In this document: piece after piece, positions 1-7,945 of the stretch
How the letters are laid out: every line of letters starts with the position of its first letter
How positions within the stretch are numbered: position 1 is the first letter of the stretch
Assembly: GCA_034189695.1 (NCBI GenBank)
Contig: JAXHUA010000037.1
Location: 1 to 30,448, forward strand
Source of the DNA: JAXHUA01 sp034189695
GTDB taxonomy: Bacteria > Chloroflexota > Dehalococcoidia > E44-bin15
Length of the DNA stretch: 30,448 nt
Direction: 5' to 3'
The notes under the pieces: generated by a model
What the model saw: the letters and a program-made list of their open reading frames with translations, nothing else
The model's database searches: none
What the model was told of the DNA's origin: nothing
Translations under genes and position numbers: made by a program

Positions 1-2065
1 ACCGTACGGTCAGGTTGATGATATTGTTGAGCCTTATGAGATGATGAAGGAGCGGGAGATTCCCATCTTCGTGACCTCCGATACCCTGCTTCACCTGTAC
101 CATATCCAGTTCAACGAGGTCTTGAAGCGTATCGAAGAGGAGGAGTTCTTCAATGCCGTCCTCGACATGAGCAAGGCGATGCTGGAACGGGCGGTTCAGG
201 ACCGCCAGGCCTTCACTGAGCCGGAACTGAAGGAAGCGGCGCGCCGGAATGCGGCCTTCTTCGCCGTAGCCTTGCAACTCCTCCAGACCCCGACTGAGGG
301 GTACGACGAGAATGCCGAGCGTGAGGCTGTAGAGCAGTGGAATAGCGAGCACCCGTGGGACAAGAAGGAGTTCGTCCCCATCAGGGAGGTCGATTACAAC
401 ATCCCTTCCTGGATAGCCGATGATGTGAACACAGAGGTCAGCAACATAGAGGCCCACGAAGGTTTCCAGCCCAGCGCCATCTTCAACACAAATGACGCCT
501 GCAACTGCTACTTCGCTGCCTGCTATTGCGAGGACTACTCCCAGTACGTGCCGAGAGGGCACTACACGAGGAGTGAGACGTTGAAGCGGTACTTCAAGGC
601 AATGATGTGGTATGGGAGGATGGCGTTCCTGCTCAAAGGTGGCGACGACGCACTGGTGAGCGAAGAGGATGCCACTCTGGCCACCATCCAGGCGTCGATG
701 ATAGCGGCCGAACTGCCGGACGTGGAGGTTGGTGGAGGGACGGCTCAGGACATCTGGGATCGGGTGTACTCTGTGACGGCTTTCTTCGTGGGAACGTCCG
801 ATGACCTCACCCCCTACGAGTACCTCGAAGCCCTGGAGAAGGTCTTCGGGACGGAGTTCCAGGCCTCCGACTTGACGGATGATGATAGACTGCTGAGCCT
901 CAAAGCGGAGCTGGCACAGATGCGGAACCCGGAGATATACGGTGGTTCGGGCGTGTGTGTCATATACCCGCCGATCACCAAAGAGAAGCTGTACGAATGC
1001 CTGGCCAATACGAAGGGGATGCGCCTGATGGGGCAGAGGTTCATCCCGGATTCGTACATGTTTCAGAACCTGGTCTCACCTGCGGTTGGGATGTACGTCG
1101 GGGACGGCGAGCCTTTCACGATGAAGATGACCGATGCCGGGCCGGCGAGGTGTTTCCCCAGAGGGCTGGATGTGATGGCTGTGCTCGGGTCGGACCGCGC
1201 CTATGAGATACTGGTGGCGGAAGGCGACACCGAGTACGAGGGTGAGGACACGAGCTACGACGCACAGCTCAGTGAGCTTCAGGGCGAGTTCGGCGAGTTG
1301 AGCTTCGAGGACTGGAACCGGAATCTGTACTGGGCCTGGCTCTATGCGTTGCAGCCGCTCCTGGAGGAGTTCGGAGCTGGCTATCCCACCTTCATGCAGA
1401 CTCAGGCATGGCAGGACCGCGGGTTGCAGGCGTCGCTCGCGTCGTGGACTGAGCTTCGCCACGATACCATCCTCTACGCCAAGCAGAGCTACACGCCGGT
1501 ACTGGCTGGCGTGCCTGCGGAGCCGGAGGTTGTCGGCTACGTGGAGCCGGTCCCTGAGTTCTACGCCAGGATGCTGGCGCTCACAAGCATGACCAGAGAG
1601 GGGCTGGCCCAGTTGGATGCTCTGAGCGAGGAGGAGGACGCTCGACTGGAGAGCCTGGAGGGCATTCTTGAACGGGTCTTCGGTATCTCCGTGTCTGAGC
1701 TGGAAGGGGAGGAACTGGCCGAGGACGACTACAGGTTCATCAGGGAGTTTGGCGAGGAACTGGAGGTCGTCATCGCCGGGGTTGAAACCGAAGGGATGGA
1801 AACAACGCTGGTAGCCGATGTCCATACGGACACGAACCCACCGCAGGAGGTCCTGGAAGAGGCTGTCGGATACGTTGACCTGATTGTGGTGGCTTACAGG
1901 GTCCCCGACGGCAGGACAATCATCGGTGTCGGTCCGGTCCTGAGCTACTACGAGTTCAAGCAGCCTATGAGCGACAGGCTCACCGACGAGGCTTGGCAGG
2001 ACATGCTGGAGCAGGGCAGCCAACCCGAGAGGCCTGCCTGGACGGGCAGCTTCTTCTCGGACTAG
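1..2065 (+). CDS. DUF3160 domain protein, 5' end cut off by the window
   Basis: The frame is open from base 2, so the protein begins before the window; the ATG at 41 is internal. About 688 residues are visible, ending at TAG 2063-2065. The segment around EIPIFVTSDTLLHLYH near the left edge is typical of DUF3160, a family of large, usually exported proteins of unknown function found in Chloroflexota and some other bacteria. The protein is acidic, rich in Glu, Asp, Tyr and Trp, and has a small cysteine cluster (CNCYFAACYC) about 165 residues in. Any signal peptide or lipobox would lie outside the window. No catalytic motif is recognisable. The next gene is 364 bp downstream, so this is probably the end of its transcript. 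Family assignment is from recognition of the N-terminal motif and overall composition; function unknown. Confidence 0.85.
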   Translation, partial: PYGQVDDIVEPYEMMKEREIPIFVTSDTLLHLYHIQFNEVLKRIEEEEFFNAVLDMSKAMLERAVQDRQAFTEPELKEAARRNAAFFAVALQLLQTPTEGYDENAEREAVEQWNSEHPWDKKEFVPIREVDYNIPSWIADDVNTEVSNIEAHEGFQPSAIFNTNDACNCYFAACYCEDYSQYVPRGHYTRSETLKRYFKAMMWYGRMAFLLKGGDDALVSEEDATLATIQASMIAAELPDVEVGGGTAQDIWDRVYSVTAFFVGTSDDLTPYEYLEALEKVFGTEFQASDLTDDDRLLSLKAELAQMRNPEIYGGSGVCVIYPPITKEKLYECLANTKGMRLMGQRFIPDSYMFQNLVSPAVGMYVGDGEPFTMKMTDAGPARCFPRGLDVMAVLGSDRAYEILVAEGDTEYEGEDTSYDAQLSELQGEFGELSFEDWNRNLYWAWLYALQPLLEEFGAGYPTFMQTQAWQDRGLQASLASWTELRHDTILYAKQSYTPVLAGVPAEPEVVGYVEPVPEFYARMLALTSMTREGLAQLDALSEEEDARLESLEGILERVFGISVSELEGEELAEDDYRFIREFGEELEVVIAGVETEGMETTLVADVHTDTNPPQEVLEEAVGYVDLIVVAYRVPDGRTIIGVGPVLSYYEFKQPMSDRLTDEAWQDMLEQGSQPERPAWTGSFFSD

Positions 2066-2429
2066 CCCGGGCCGGCACGAGTGGTCTCACGGTTGTCGCC
2101 CGGAGCGGCGGGGCGAACCAGGTGCCTGTCCTTCCATAGGTTGCCCTGCGCGCCGACGACCAGGGCGGGTACTGAGGGCATCTTCGGGTCCTTCCTCACC
2201 TTATGCAGGCGCCCGCTGGCAGCGCGCTGACGTTTGACGTGCCGCCTCTGTCCGGGTCGCCCGCGAACACCTCTCTCGAGGCTCTTGACTCCTTCTTTGT
2301 TGTCGCTGGTGTGGTCGTGGTACCATAGAGGGCTGAGGACGTCCGTCGCGGAGGTGCCTGGCCCTGTCAGCGACGTCCTTCTCTGTTCAGCAGTTGAACG
2401 TCCCGCCCGAGCTATGGAAGGAGGAAAGA
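2066..2429. other. Non-coding stretch after the DUF3160 gene
   Basis: No credible gene is seen on either strand. A 6-bp stem (TCGCCC 2096-2101 with GGGCGA 2111-2116, loop 9) lies 30 bases after the stop codon but has no T-run, so it is at best a weak terminator. An open frame crosses the right half into the next locus in another frame and resembles nothing. An AGGAGG-type ribosome site (about 2418-2424) precedes the ATG of the broken dehydrogenase at 2430. Confidence 0.5.
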
Positions 2430-3203
2430 ATGGGACTGGAAGATATCAAGTCTGTTGGCATCGTAGGTGGTGGGGTGATGGGTGGGGGCATCGCTTAGTG
2501 ACTCATACTCGCCGGGTACAAAGTCATCGTTCGGGACCTGAACGGCGAGATACTGGCCCAGATGAAAGACGTGATAGTGAATGGTCGATTCGGAATCAAG
2601 AGCGGTGTGGAGCGTGGCAAGTACACCGAGCAGGAAATGGACCAGGCCCTGGCCAATCTCGATACGACCACCGATGTTGAGGACCTGAAGGACTGCGACC
2701 TGATAATCGAGGCGGTGGGTGGCGGCGTTGACGGGGCGATAGAGAACAAGCCGCTGAAGCTGAACGTCTTCTCGGAGCTTGACAGGATAGTCAAGAAGGA
2801 GGCCGTCTTCGTCAGCAACACCTTGATGTTCACCATCGCTGACCTGGCCCAGGCGGTGCAACGGAGAGACCGCTTCATGGGCGTGCACTGGTTCAGTCCA
2901 GCCAACATCATGAAGGCGGTGGAACTGACACCCACCTCGGAAACCTCACAAGAGGTGGTGAGCACGCTCGAGACCCTCTGTGAGCGTCTCGGCAAGACGA
3001 CGGTACGGGTCAAGGATACGCCGGGAGACCCCGGTTTCATCGGCAATCGCGTTATGCGTGCGGCCAGAATGGAAGCTCAGAAGATTGTCGACGAGGGCAT
3101 CGCCACGGCGGAAGACGTCAATACCGTTATGACGCTCGGGTTCAACTGGCCGGCAGGGCCGCTGCCAACGGGAGGGCCAGGCGCCAGGACGGGCTGGCGG
3201 TAG
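2430..3203 (+). pseudogene. 3-hydroxyacyl-CoA dehydrogenase, broken (two in-frame stops, altered C-terminus)
   Basis: An ATG at 2430 with an AGGAGG-type ribosome site opens a frame encoding GIVGGGVMGGGIA, the NAD-binding GxGxxG start of the 3HCDH_N fold. Codon 23 is TAG (2496-2498) and codon 24 is TGA (2499-2501). The same frame then continues with LILAGYKVIVRDLN, exactly the expected next strand, and runs to 3203 with family landmarks (DLIIEAV, VFVSNT, FMGVHWFSPANIM, GFIGNR, GFNWPAGPL). No frameshift is needed. The usual residue at the first stop is Gln (GIAQ), one base away from TAG. After GFNWPAGPL the expected remainder of the C-terminal helical domain (some 40-60 residues) is replaced by an unrelated Gly/Arg-rich tail, and no other frame restores it. 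Lost N-terminal continuity and lost C-terminus together indicate a pseudogene. The intact enzyme would oxidise 3-hydroxyacyl-CoA in beta-oxidation or butanoyl-CoA metabolism. An internal start at 2562 would lack the Rossmann nucleotide loop. Confidence 0.8.
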
Positions 3204-3282
3204 GAGACAAGCCTGTCGTCGAAACGAGGGTTGCACGGCTATGGTATGCTCAATCGGATGACGTCGTTTCTGGAGAAAGACC

Positions 3283-4347
3283 ATGGGTGATGGGTGGAGC
3301 CAGGAAACGGGTGACCCGAGGGTGAAGGAAGCGCTGCTCTACGAGAGAGTCGGGGGTGAGGGGGTCATCTGCCATACCTGTGAGAGGCGCTGCCGCATAG
3401 GGCTCGGAAGCACGGGATACTGCAAGACGAGAAAGAACATCGACGGGACGCTCTACACCATGGTGTACGGCGACCTTACCTCGCTCAGTCCCAATCCCAT
3501 TGAGAAGAAGCCCCTGTTCCACTTCTGGCCCGGCAGCAGGGCGCTGACCACCGGTACATGGTCCTGCAACTTCGACTGCCCCTGGTGCCAGAACGAGGAG
3601 ATAAGCAAGCACCCTGAGAATGTTGGGAAAGGCAGGTACACAAGCCCGGAGGATTTCGTATGGGGCATCGAGAAATACAGTCTGCAAGGCTCGTCGATTT
3701 CATTCAACGAGCCGACTCTTCTTCTCGAATACTCGCTGGACGTTTTCGACCTTGCCCGGCGGAAAGGGTTCTACAATACGTATGTGACCAATGGCTATAT
3801 GACCTGTGAGGCCCTGCGGCTGCTGATCGAGCATGGGCTCGATGCGATGAACATAGACATCAAGGGCGATGCAGTGGCGGTCGATAGGTACTGCAAGGCC
3901 GACGTTGAGGAGGTGTGGAGGAATGCGAGGCGGGCGAGGGAGAAGGGCGTTTGGGTGGAGATAACGACTCTGGTAATTCCCGATGTCAACGACGGCGAGG
4001 AATGCCTCAGGGGCATCGCCGCCCGCATTAGAGATGAACTGGGGAAGGGGACACCGTGGCACGTGACACGGTACTACCCGGCATTCCGGTTCAACAACCC
4101 GGCGACACCGGTGCACCGGCTCGACAGGGCGTACGAGATCGGGAGGCAGGAAGGGTTGGAATATGTGTACGCTGGCAACGTGCCGGGTAATGAGCGCGAG
4201 AGCACGTACTGTCCCTCATGCGGCGGACTGCTCATCGAGCGCTACATATTTGACATAATGCAGTACCGGCTTACTTCGGACAACCGGTGTCCCGACTGCG
4301 GGACGGCGATTCCGATAACGGGCGAGTTCGTCCGTCATGGAGTGTAG
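3283..4347 (+). CDS. amrS: AmmeMemoRadiSam-type radical SAM enzyme (AmrS-like)
   Basis: The 354-residue protein carries the radical SAM cluster motif CNFDCPWC (Cys95, Cys99, Cys102; CX3CX2C), which binds a [4Fe-4S] cluster to cleave S-adenosylmethionine. An N-terminal cysteine set (Cys30, 33, 37 and 47, around CHTCERRC and GYC) and a C-terminal zinc-ribbon-like pair (CPSCGG and CPDCG) match the layout of AmrS proteins, formerly annotated as pyruvate formate-lyase activating enzyme homologues. Landmarks SFNEPTLL and YVTNGYMT also fit. The ATG at 3283 is preceded by GGAGAAAG (about 3271-3278). In other genomes this enzyme often sits with AmmeMemoRadiSam proteins A and B; neither is in this window. 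The substrate is not established for this branch. The 72-residue cysteine protein starts 27 bases downstream and is likely co-transcribed. Confidence 0.85.
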   Translation: MGDGWSQETGDPRVKEALLYERVGGEGVICHTCERRCRIGLGSTGYCKTRKNIDGTLYTMVYGDLTSLSPNPIEKKPLFHFWPGSRALTTGTWSCNFDCPWCQNEEISKHPENVGKGRYTSPEDFVWGIEKYSLQGSSISFNEPTLLLEYSLDVFDLARRKGFYNTYVTNGYMTCEALRLLIEHGLDAMNIDIKGDAVAVDRYCKADVEEVWRNARRAREKGVWVEITTLVIPDVNDGEECLRGIAARIRDELGKGTPWHVTRYYPAFRFNNPATPVHRLDRAYEIGRQEGLEYVYAGNVPGNERESTYCPSCGGLLIERYIFDIMQYRLTSDNRCPDCGTAIPITGEFVRHGV

Positions 4348-4374
4348 TCGGCTGGACGCTGGACATCTGTTCCC

Positions 4375-4593
4375 ATGGGCGAACGTGTATGCAAGTGGTA
4401 TTTCGCCTGCCCTATGAAGAGGTTCTATGAGGAGGGCAGACTGGAGGCGGAGTGGATTGAACGCTTCTGCAAGGGTGACTACCTGAGCTGCGTCCGTTAC
4501 CGCATGGAGGAGAGCGGCCAGCCACACGTGGACTACATGCTGCCAAACGGTGAGTTGAGGCCGGAGCTTCAGTCGGGGTCACCGTCCAGATAG
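4375..4593 (+). CDS. Small conserved-looking cysteine protein, 72 residues
   Basis: A short protein with four cysteines (Cys6, Cys12, Cys32, Cys39) in the pattern VCKWYFACPMKRFYEEG and FCKGDYLSCVRY, followed by HVDYMLPNGELRPEL. The spacing suggests a metal or iron-sulfur site, which is an inference. I recall similar short proteins in anaerobic bacteria and archaea, annotated only as hypothetical; this is unverified. It lies 27 bases after the radical SAM gene on the same strand, which makes co-transcription and a functional link plausible. There is no strong ribosome site before the ATG, so translation may depend on read-on from the upstream gene. Its last 25 bases overlap tail-to-tail with the minus-strand UPF0282 gene. 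Confidence 0.7.
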   Translation: MGERVCKWYFACPMKRFYEEGRLEAEWIERFCKGDYLSCVRYRMEESGQPHVDYMLPNGELRPELQSGSPSR

Positions 4594-5525
4594 TGGCGGT
4601 AGCGCCTGGCGGACGCCTCACCGCGTGCGTACGCACGGTGCCAGCCCCGGGGGACGGGGACTCTGTGGTACCATTCGACCCGGTCCGCTTCGAGCAGCAG
4701 GCGTGGGCGATGCATGAAGTCGGCGGCACACGTCACTCGGTTGGTGGTGCGTGCAGAGAGGCGATTGAGCCATTCTTCTCCTTCCCTCGACCGCATGAGA
4801 TGGTGGTCGAGAAGGAGAGCATCGACGTGGTTCGCCAGATGGAGGGCTCGGCGCATGGCCTGGTCTCGCGTCTGCGGGGTAAGGCCTGACCGGTGCAGTG
4901 GAGGCCCCGAGGCGAGGACGATGCTCGGCTGCCAGGCAACGATAGTCTCAATCGCCTCGTCGCTGAGCATCTGGATGTCGGAGGCATGCACAAAGACTGC
5001 TGATGCGTCCTCGATTCTGGTCATCATCACAGTGCCGTTCCGTGGTCCCGGTTTGCCGTGAGGAACGGAAGCCGAGAAGCTCAGAGGCCCGTCGACTGCT
5101 CCCTCGGCAACCGGAAGGGTTCGACCGAGGCGTCGTCCGAGCGCTTCGGCCCGGTTGACCTGGACGTGAGAGACATTGTGCGTGCCTTTCGTCCACAGGC
5201 GTGGCGTCCTCAGTAGCTCGACGACCCGCTCCAGAGGAAGCTGGTAGGGGTTGGCATCGACCAGTGGATGGTGGTCGCCGTGGAAGTGGCTGATGACCAC
5301 ATCGGTTGCACGCCCGAGCGCCGTCACAATGGCGCTCTGGACCGCCTCGGATGCTGCTGCCTGGACCGGGTGTGGCAAGAGACCGTACCGCCTGTATCCG
5401 AGGGCGACTCCGGGGTCGATTACTACCACGCGCTCGCCGGCCTCAACCAGGCAAGACAGACTGCGGACCCCCATCGATTCTGCGCCGAGTATTTCTATGC
5501 GAATTGTGGCGCTCCTTACCTCCAC
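4569..5525 (-). CDS. UPF0282 family metallo-beta-lactamase-fold hydrolase
   Basis: A 318-residue protein with the MBL-fold metal motif SHFHGDHH (His80, His82, Asp84, His85, with His86 following) and an upstream strand-turn VVVIDPGVALGYRRYGLPP-like region (about residues 33-52), which is characteristic of the UPF0282 family, known mainly from archaea. Further landmarks are FVHASDIQ and the C-terminal LLDHHLMR. It should be a cytoplasmic, metal-dependent hydrolase; the substrate is unknown. As drawn the start is GTG at 5525. The family usually begins just before the strand seen here as IRIEILGAES, and a GGAGGT sequence overlaps the GTG, so the true start may be slightly downstream, possibly a non-standard ATT or ATA codon. 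It lies 33 bases downstream of the DUF523 gene, probably the same operon, and converges with the 72-residue gene. Confidence 0.85.
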   Translation of the reverse strand: MEVRSATIRIEILGAESMGVRSLSCLVEAGERVVVIDPGVALGYRRYGLLPHPVQAAASEAVQSAIVTALGRATDVVISHFHGDHHPLVDANPYQLPLERVVELLRTPRLWTKGTHNVSHVQVNRAEALGRRLGRTLPVAEGAVDGPLSFSASVPHGKPGPRNGTVMMTRIEDASAVFVHASDIQMLSDEAIETIVAWQPSIVLASGPPLHRSGLTPQTRDQAMRRALHLANHVDALLLDHHLMRSREGEEWLNRLSARTTNRVTCAADFMHRPRLLLEADRVEWYHRVPVPRGWHRAYARGEASARRYRHYLDGDPD

Positions 5526-5558
5526 CTGGCATTACGGGGTGACTGCGGCATCAAGCGG

Positions 5559-6017
5559 CTACAGGTCTTCTTCGGTGATGACTCGTACGCCGTTCCTTTT
5601 GAGCAGGGCTGCCGTCACGCCGTCTCCCTCAGCCGGATGACTGAGATACGAGCCACCCTCGTTTTCCATGCACTGTGTCTGGCCCGAGCCGCAGGAAGGG
5701 CTCCCCTGTTTGAGAACTGCCTCCTGGATGTCGAACATGGACGCCAGCCTCAACACTTCAGCGGCACCTGTGGTGAAGCACTCAGTCACGTCTTCACCAT
5801 CGGCATTGCGGACGCTGCTTCTGCCTGCGATGACGTCCACGCCGGTGCCGCTGGCGATGCCGCTCGGGAGTCTGGGCGTGGGCAGACCACCCAGTTGCTC
5901 TGGGCAAACGGGAATCAGGGTCTCCTTCCTCGAAAGAGCGAGAACGTTCTCATTCAGCTTGCTGGCGCCGTCATACCGGCAATTGACTCCCAGCAAGCAC
6001 GCCGATACCAGCCTCAT
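5559..6017 (-). CDS. DUF523 family protein (TudS-like desulfidase homologue)
   Basis: A 152-residue protein matching DUF523 over its whole length: VSACLLGVNCRYDG at the N-terminus (Cys7, Cys13), VCPEQLGGLPTPR (Cys38) and QGSPSCGSG (Cys109). In characterised relatives, the 2-thiouracil desulfidase TudS, conserved cysteines hold a [4Fe-4S] cluster that removes sulfur from thiolated uracil. Whether this protein has that activity is an inference from the family. The ATG at 6017 is immediately preceded by a strong AGGAGG with unusually short (1-base) spacing, with a second GGGAGAAG just upstream. It is the first gene of a two-gene minus-strand unit with UPF0282 and is divergent from the alpha/beta hydrolase. 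Confidence 0.88.
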   Translation of the reverse strand: MRLVSACLLGVNCRYDGASKLNENVLALSRKETLIPVCPEQLGGLPTPRLPSGIASGTGVDVIAGRSSVRNADGEDVTECFTTGAAEVLRLASMFDIQEAVLKQGSPSCGSGQTQCMENEGGSYLSHPAEGDGVTAALLKRNGVRVITEEDL

Positions 6018-6113
6018 GCCTCCTTCTCCCAGGATGCTGTCGTCTCCTATGGGCCGGGTGGGCGCTTACCGTGCTGTGGCTATGTCGCGGCGTGCAGCCC
6101 CGTTGCGCCCCGT

Positions 6114-6121
6114 ATTATAAT
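6114..6121. promoter_or_regulatory. Shared -10 region of divergent promoters
   Basis: TATAAT reads on the plus strand at 6116-6121 and also on the minus strand at 6119-6114, because the core ATTATAAT is palindromic. It is an AT island in the GC-rich gap between DUF523 (start 6017, minus) and the hydrolase (start 6151, plus). No good -35 is seen 16-18 bp away in either direction (TGCAGC for plus, CTGTGC for minus), so the call rests on two perfect -10 hexamers and position. Confidence 0.5.
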
Positions 6122-6150
6122 GCACGTGCGCCACGAGCACAGGGGGTGAA

Positions 6151-6954
6151 ATGAGCGACGATCAGAGCGATGTGTCAAGGGTGTTCGAGCTTCTCGACCA
6201 GCCGGAGGTGGTTCAGTTCCTGTTCTATCCAAGGAGGGACTTCTCCAGTCAGCCCCTCGCTGCCAATGCGACGGTTCACATGATTCCGGTGGAGGAGGGC
6301 ATCTCGGTCTCATGCCGGTTCTACCCGGTGAACGAGCGGGCTGCGAACGTGCTCTACTTCCATGGCAACGGCGAGGTGGCCAGTGACTACGACCATATCG
6401 CCCCGCTTTTCAATCAGATTGGCGTCAATCTCTTCGTTGCTGACTATCGAGGATACGGTTCCAGCGAGGGCAGACCGACGTTCAGCGCCATGATGAAGGA
6501 TGCTCACCCCATATTCGACCGGTTCGGGCAGATGCTCACTGGGGAAGGGTACACAGGAGGCGCCTTCGTGATGGGTCGTTCTCTGGGCAGCGCTCCGGCC
6601 ATTGAGCTGGCTTCCACTCGCCAGGGGGACATCAAGGGGCTGATAATCGAGAGTGGATTTGCCACTGTCGGCAGGCTGATGGACCTGGTCGGCGTCGCCC
6701 CCGAGGCGCTCGGGCTTGACCGGGCTACGTTGTCCTTCAATGCTGGGCGGGTCCGATCGGTGACCATCCCCACTTTGATAATCCACGGGGAATATGATAA
6801 CCTCATTCCCCTCCAGCACGGGCTAGACCTGTACGAGAACTCCGGTTCTAGTGAGAAGAAGCTGTTGATCATTCCCAGTGCCACTCACAATGACATCTTC
6901 CTGGTGGGCATGGAGGACTATCTCGGGGTGGTGAGGGAATTCGTCACCGGATAG
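6151..6954 (+). CDS. Alpha/beta hydrolase
   Basis: A 267-residue cytoplasmic alpha/beta-hydrolase. The nucleophile elbow is GRSLGS (Ser144), the acid is Asp216 in HGEYDNLIP and the base is His246 in SATHND. LYFHGNGE (about 69-75) supplies the oxyanion-hole loop, and VADYRGYGSSEGRP (about 97-110) is typical of the peptidase S9/BAAT-like and ABHD13/17-like esterase group. No signal peptide is present. The ATG is preceded by AGGGGGTGA (6141-6149). The likely substrates are small esters or thioesters, but the sequence does not decide. It heads a same-strand run with PAC2, macro domain and acetyl-CoA synthetase; the gap to PAC2 is 48 bases. Confidence 0.9.
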   Translation: MSDDQSDVSRVFELLDQPEVVQFLFYPRRDFSSQPLAANATVHMIPVEEGISVSCRFYPVNERAANVLYFHGNGEVASDYDHIAPLFNQIGVNLFVADYRGYGSSEGRPTFSAMMKDAHPIFDRFGQMLTGEGYTGGAFVMGRSLGSAPAIELASTRQGDIKGLIIESGFATVGRLMDLVGVAPEALGLDRATLSFNAGRVRSVTIPTLIIHGEYDNLIPLQHGLDLYENSGSSEKKLLIIPSATHNDIFLVGMEDYLGVVREFVTG

Positions 6955-7002
6955 ACACGGCACTGTGGCGGCGCCTGGAGCCGAGACAACGGGGCATCGA
7001 CT

Positions 7003-7884
7003 ATGGCAGACGTGACCAGATACGAGACAGTCCGCCTCAACAACCCTGATGTCGTCGCTGCATTCGAGGGCTGGCCGGACGCGGGGAAGGTGTCTTCAGG
7101 AGTTGTCGGCTACCTGAGAGACAGGCTGAAGGCAACCAGGTTGGCAAGTATCAAGCCCGACGACTTCTACGTCTTCCAGGCTCCGGGGCTGGAGGCGCTA
7201 CGTCCGCAAGCTTCGATAGAGAATGGCCTGGTGCAGGAACTCGATCTGCCCCTCAGTGATTTCTGGGCCTGGCGGAACGACAGGGGAGGGCATGACCTGG
7301 TATTGCTGCTGGGGGTGGAGCCACATCTCAGGTGGAATGAGTATGCGGACTCGGTTCTCGACTTCGCGACGGAAGTGGGCGTGAGACGATTGCTGACGGT
7401 GGGTGGGGTGTACGACAGGGTTCCCCATACTGTCCCGCCGGTGATATCGGCGGTCTGTAACGACCCGGAGCTGGCGGCGGAACTGAATCGCCTGGGCGCC
7501 AGTCCCACCACGTACAACGGCCCGTCAAGCATACACACACTGCTCGTCTTCCGTGCGGGCCAGAGGCGTGTCAAAGCGGCCAGCCTTTGGGGGCACGCTC
7601 CCTTCTACATACAACAGCCAAACACGAAGGTGTGTCATGGTGTGCTTCGCTTGCTGGTCGCGATGACGAAGGTCGACATTGACCTGAGCGACCTCGCCCG
7701 GGCCAGCGACCACCTCGACGAGCAGGTGAGTCAGGCTGTTGCACAGAAGCCCGAGCTCAGGGACTACCTCAAGAGACTGGAGGAGCAGTATCGGGCCGGG
7801 GACGCACGCGGTGAGCCTATGGACGACGATGTGGTGGATGAAGTTGAGGACTTCCTGCGAAGGGTCAAGGGAGATGAGGAGTAG
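7003..7884 (+). CDS. PAC2 family protein
   Basis: A 293-residue protein with the PAC2 (proteasome assembly chaperone 2-like) pattern: NPDVVAAFEGWPDAG at the N-terminus, a middle segment LLLGVEPHLRW, LLTVGGVYDRVPHT, and YNGPSSIHTLL. Bacterial and archaeal PAC2 proteins occur widely, including in genomes without a proteasome, and their role is mostly unknown. Nothing in this window encodes proteasome subunits. The C-terminal 60 residues are charged and helical (ELRDYLKRLEEQYR and an Asp/Glu-rich tail). The ribosome site before the ATG is weak, which suggests translation coupled to the upstream hydrolase transcript. The macro-domain gene starts 61 bases later. Confidence 0.85.
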   Translation: MADVTRYETVRLNNPDVVAAFEGWPDAGKVSSGVVGYLRDRLKATRLASIKPDDFYVFQAPGLEALRPQASIENGLVQELDLPLSDFWAWRNDRGGHDLVLLLGVEPHLRWNEYADSVLDFATEVGVRRLLTVGGVYDRVPHTVPPVISAVCNDPELAAELNRLGASPTTYNGPSSIHTLLVFRAGQRRVKAASLWGHAPFYIQQPNTKVCHGVLRLLVAMTKVDIDLSDLARASDHLDEQVSQAVAQKPELRDYLKRLEEQYRAGDARGEPMDDDVVDEVEDFLRRVKGDEE

Positions 7885-7945
7885 GGAGGGGACAGGATGG
7901 CCTGCAACTGATAGGCCTGGGATCGCCTTACTGTGAGGTGAGCAC

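Noticed and set aside
2496..2501. TAG TGA as pyrrolysine plus selenocysteine recoding
   Set aside because: No hairpin of SECIS type is evident, the first position is normally Gln in the family, and the gene's C-terminus is also lost, so decay is more likely.
2234..2680. Plus-strand 148-codon frame overlapping the broken dehydrogenase
   Set aside because: It is in another frame from the dehydrogenase homology and has no recognisable sequence.
5268..6149. Plus-strand open frame (293 codons) opposite DUF523 and UPF0282
   Set aside because: Both minus-strand genes have exact family motifs; this frame has none.
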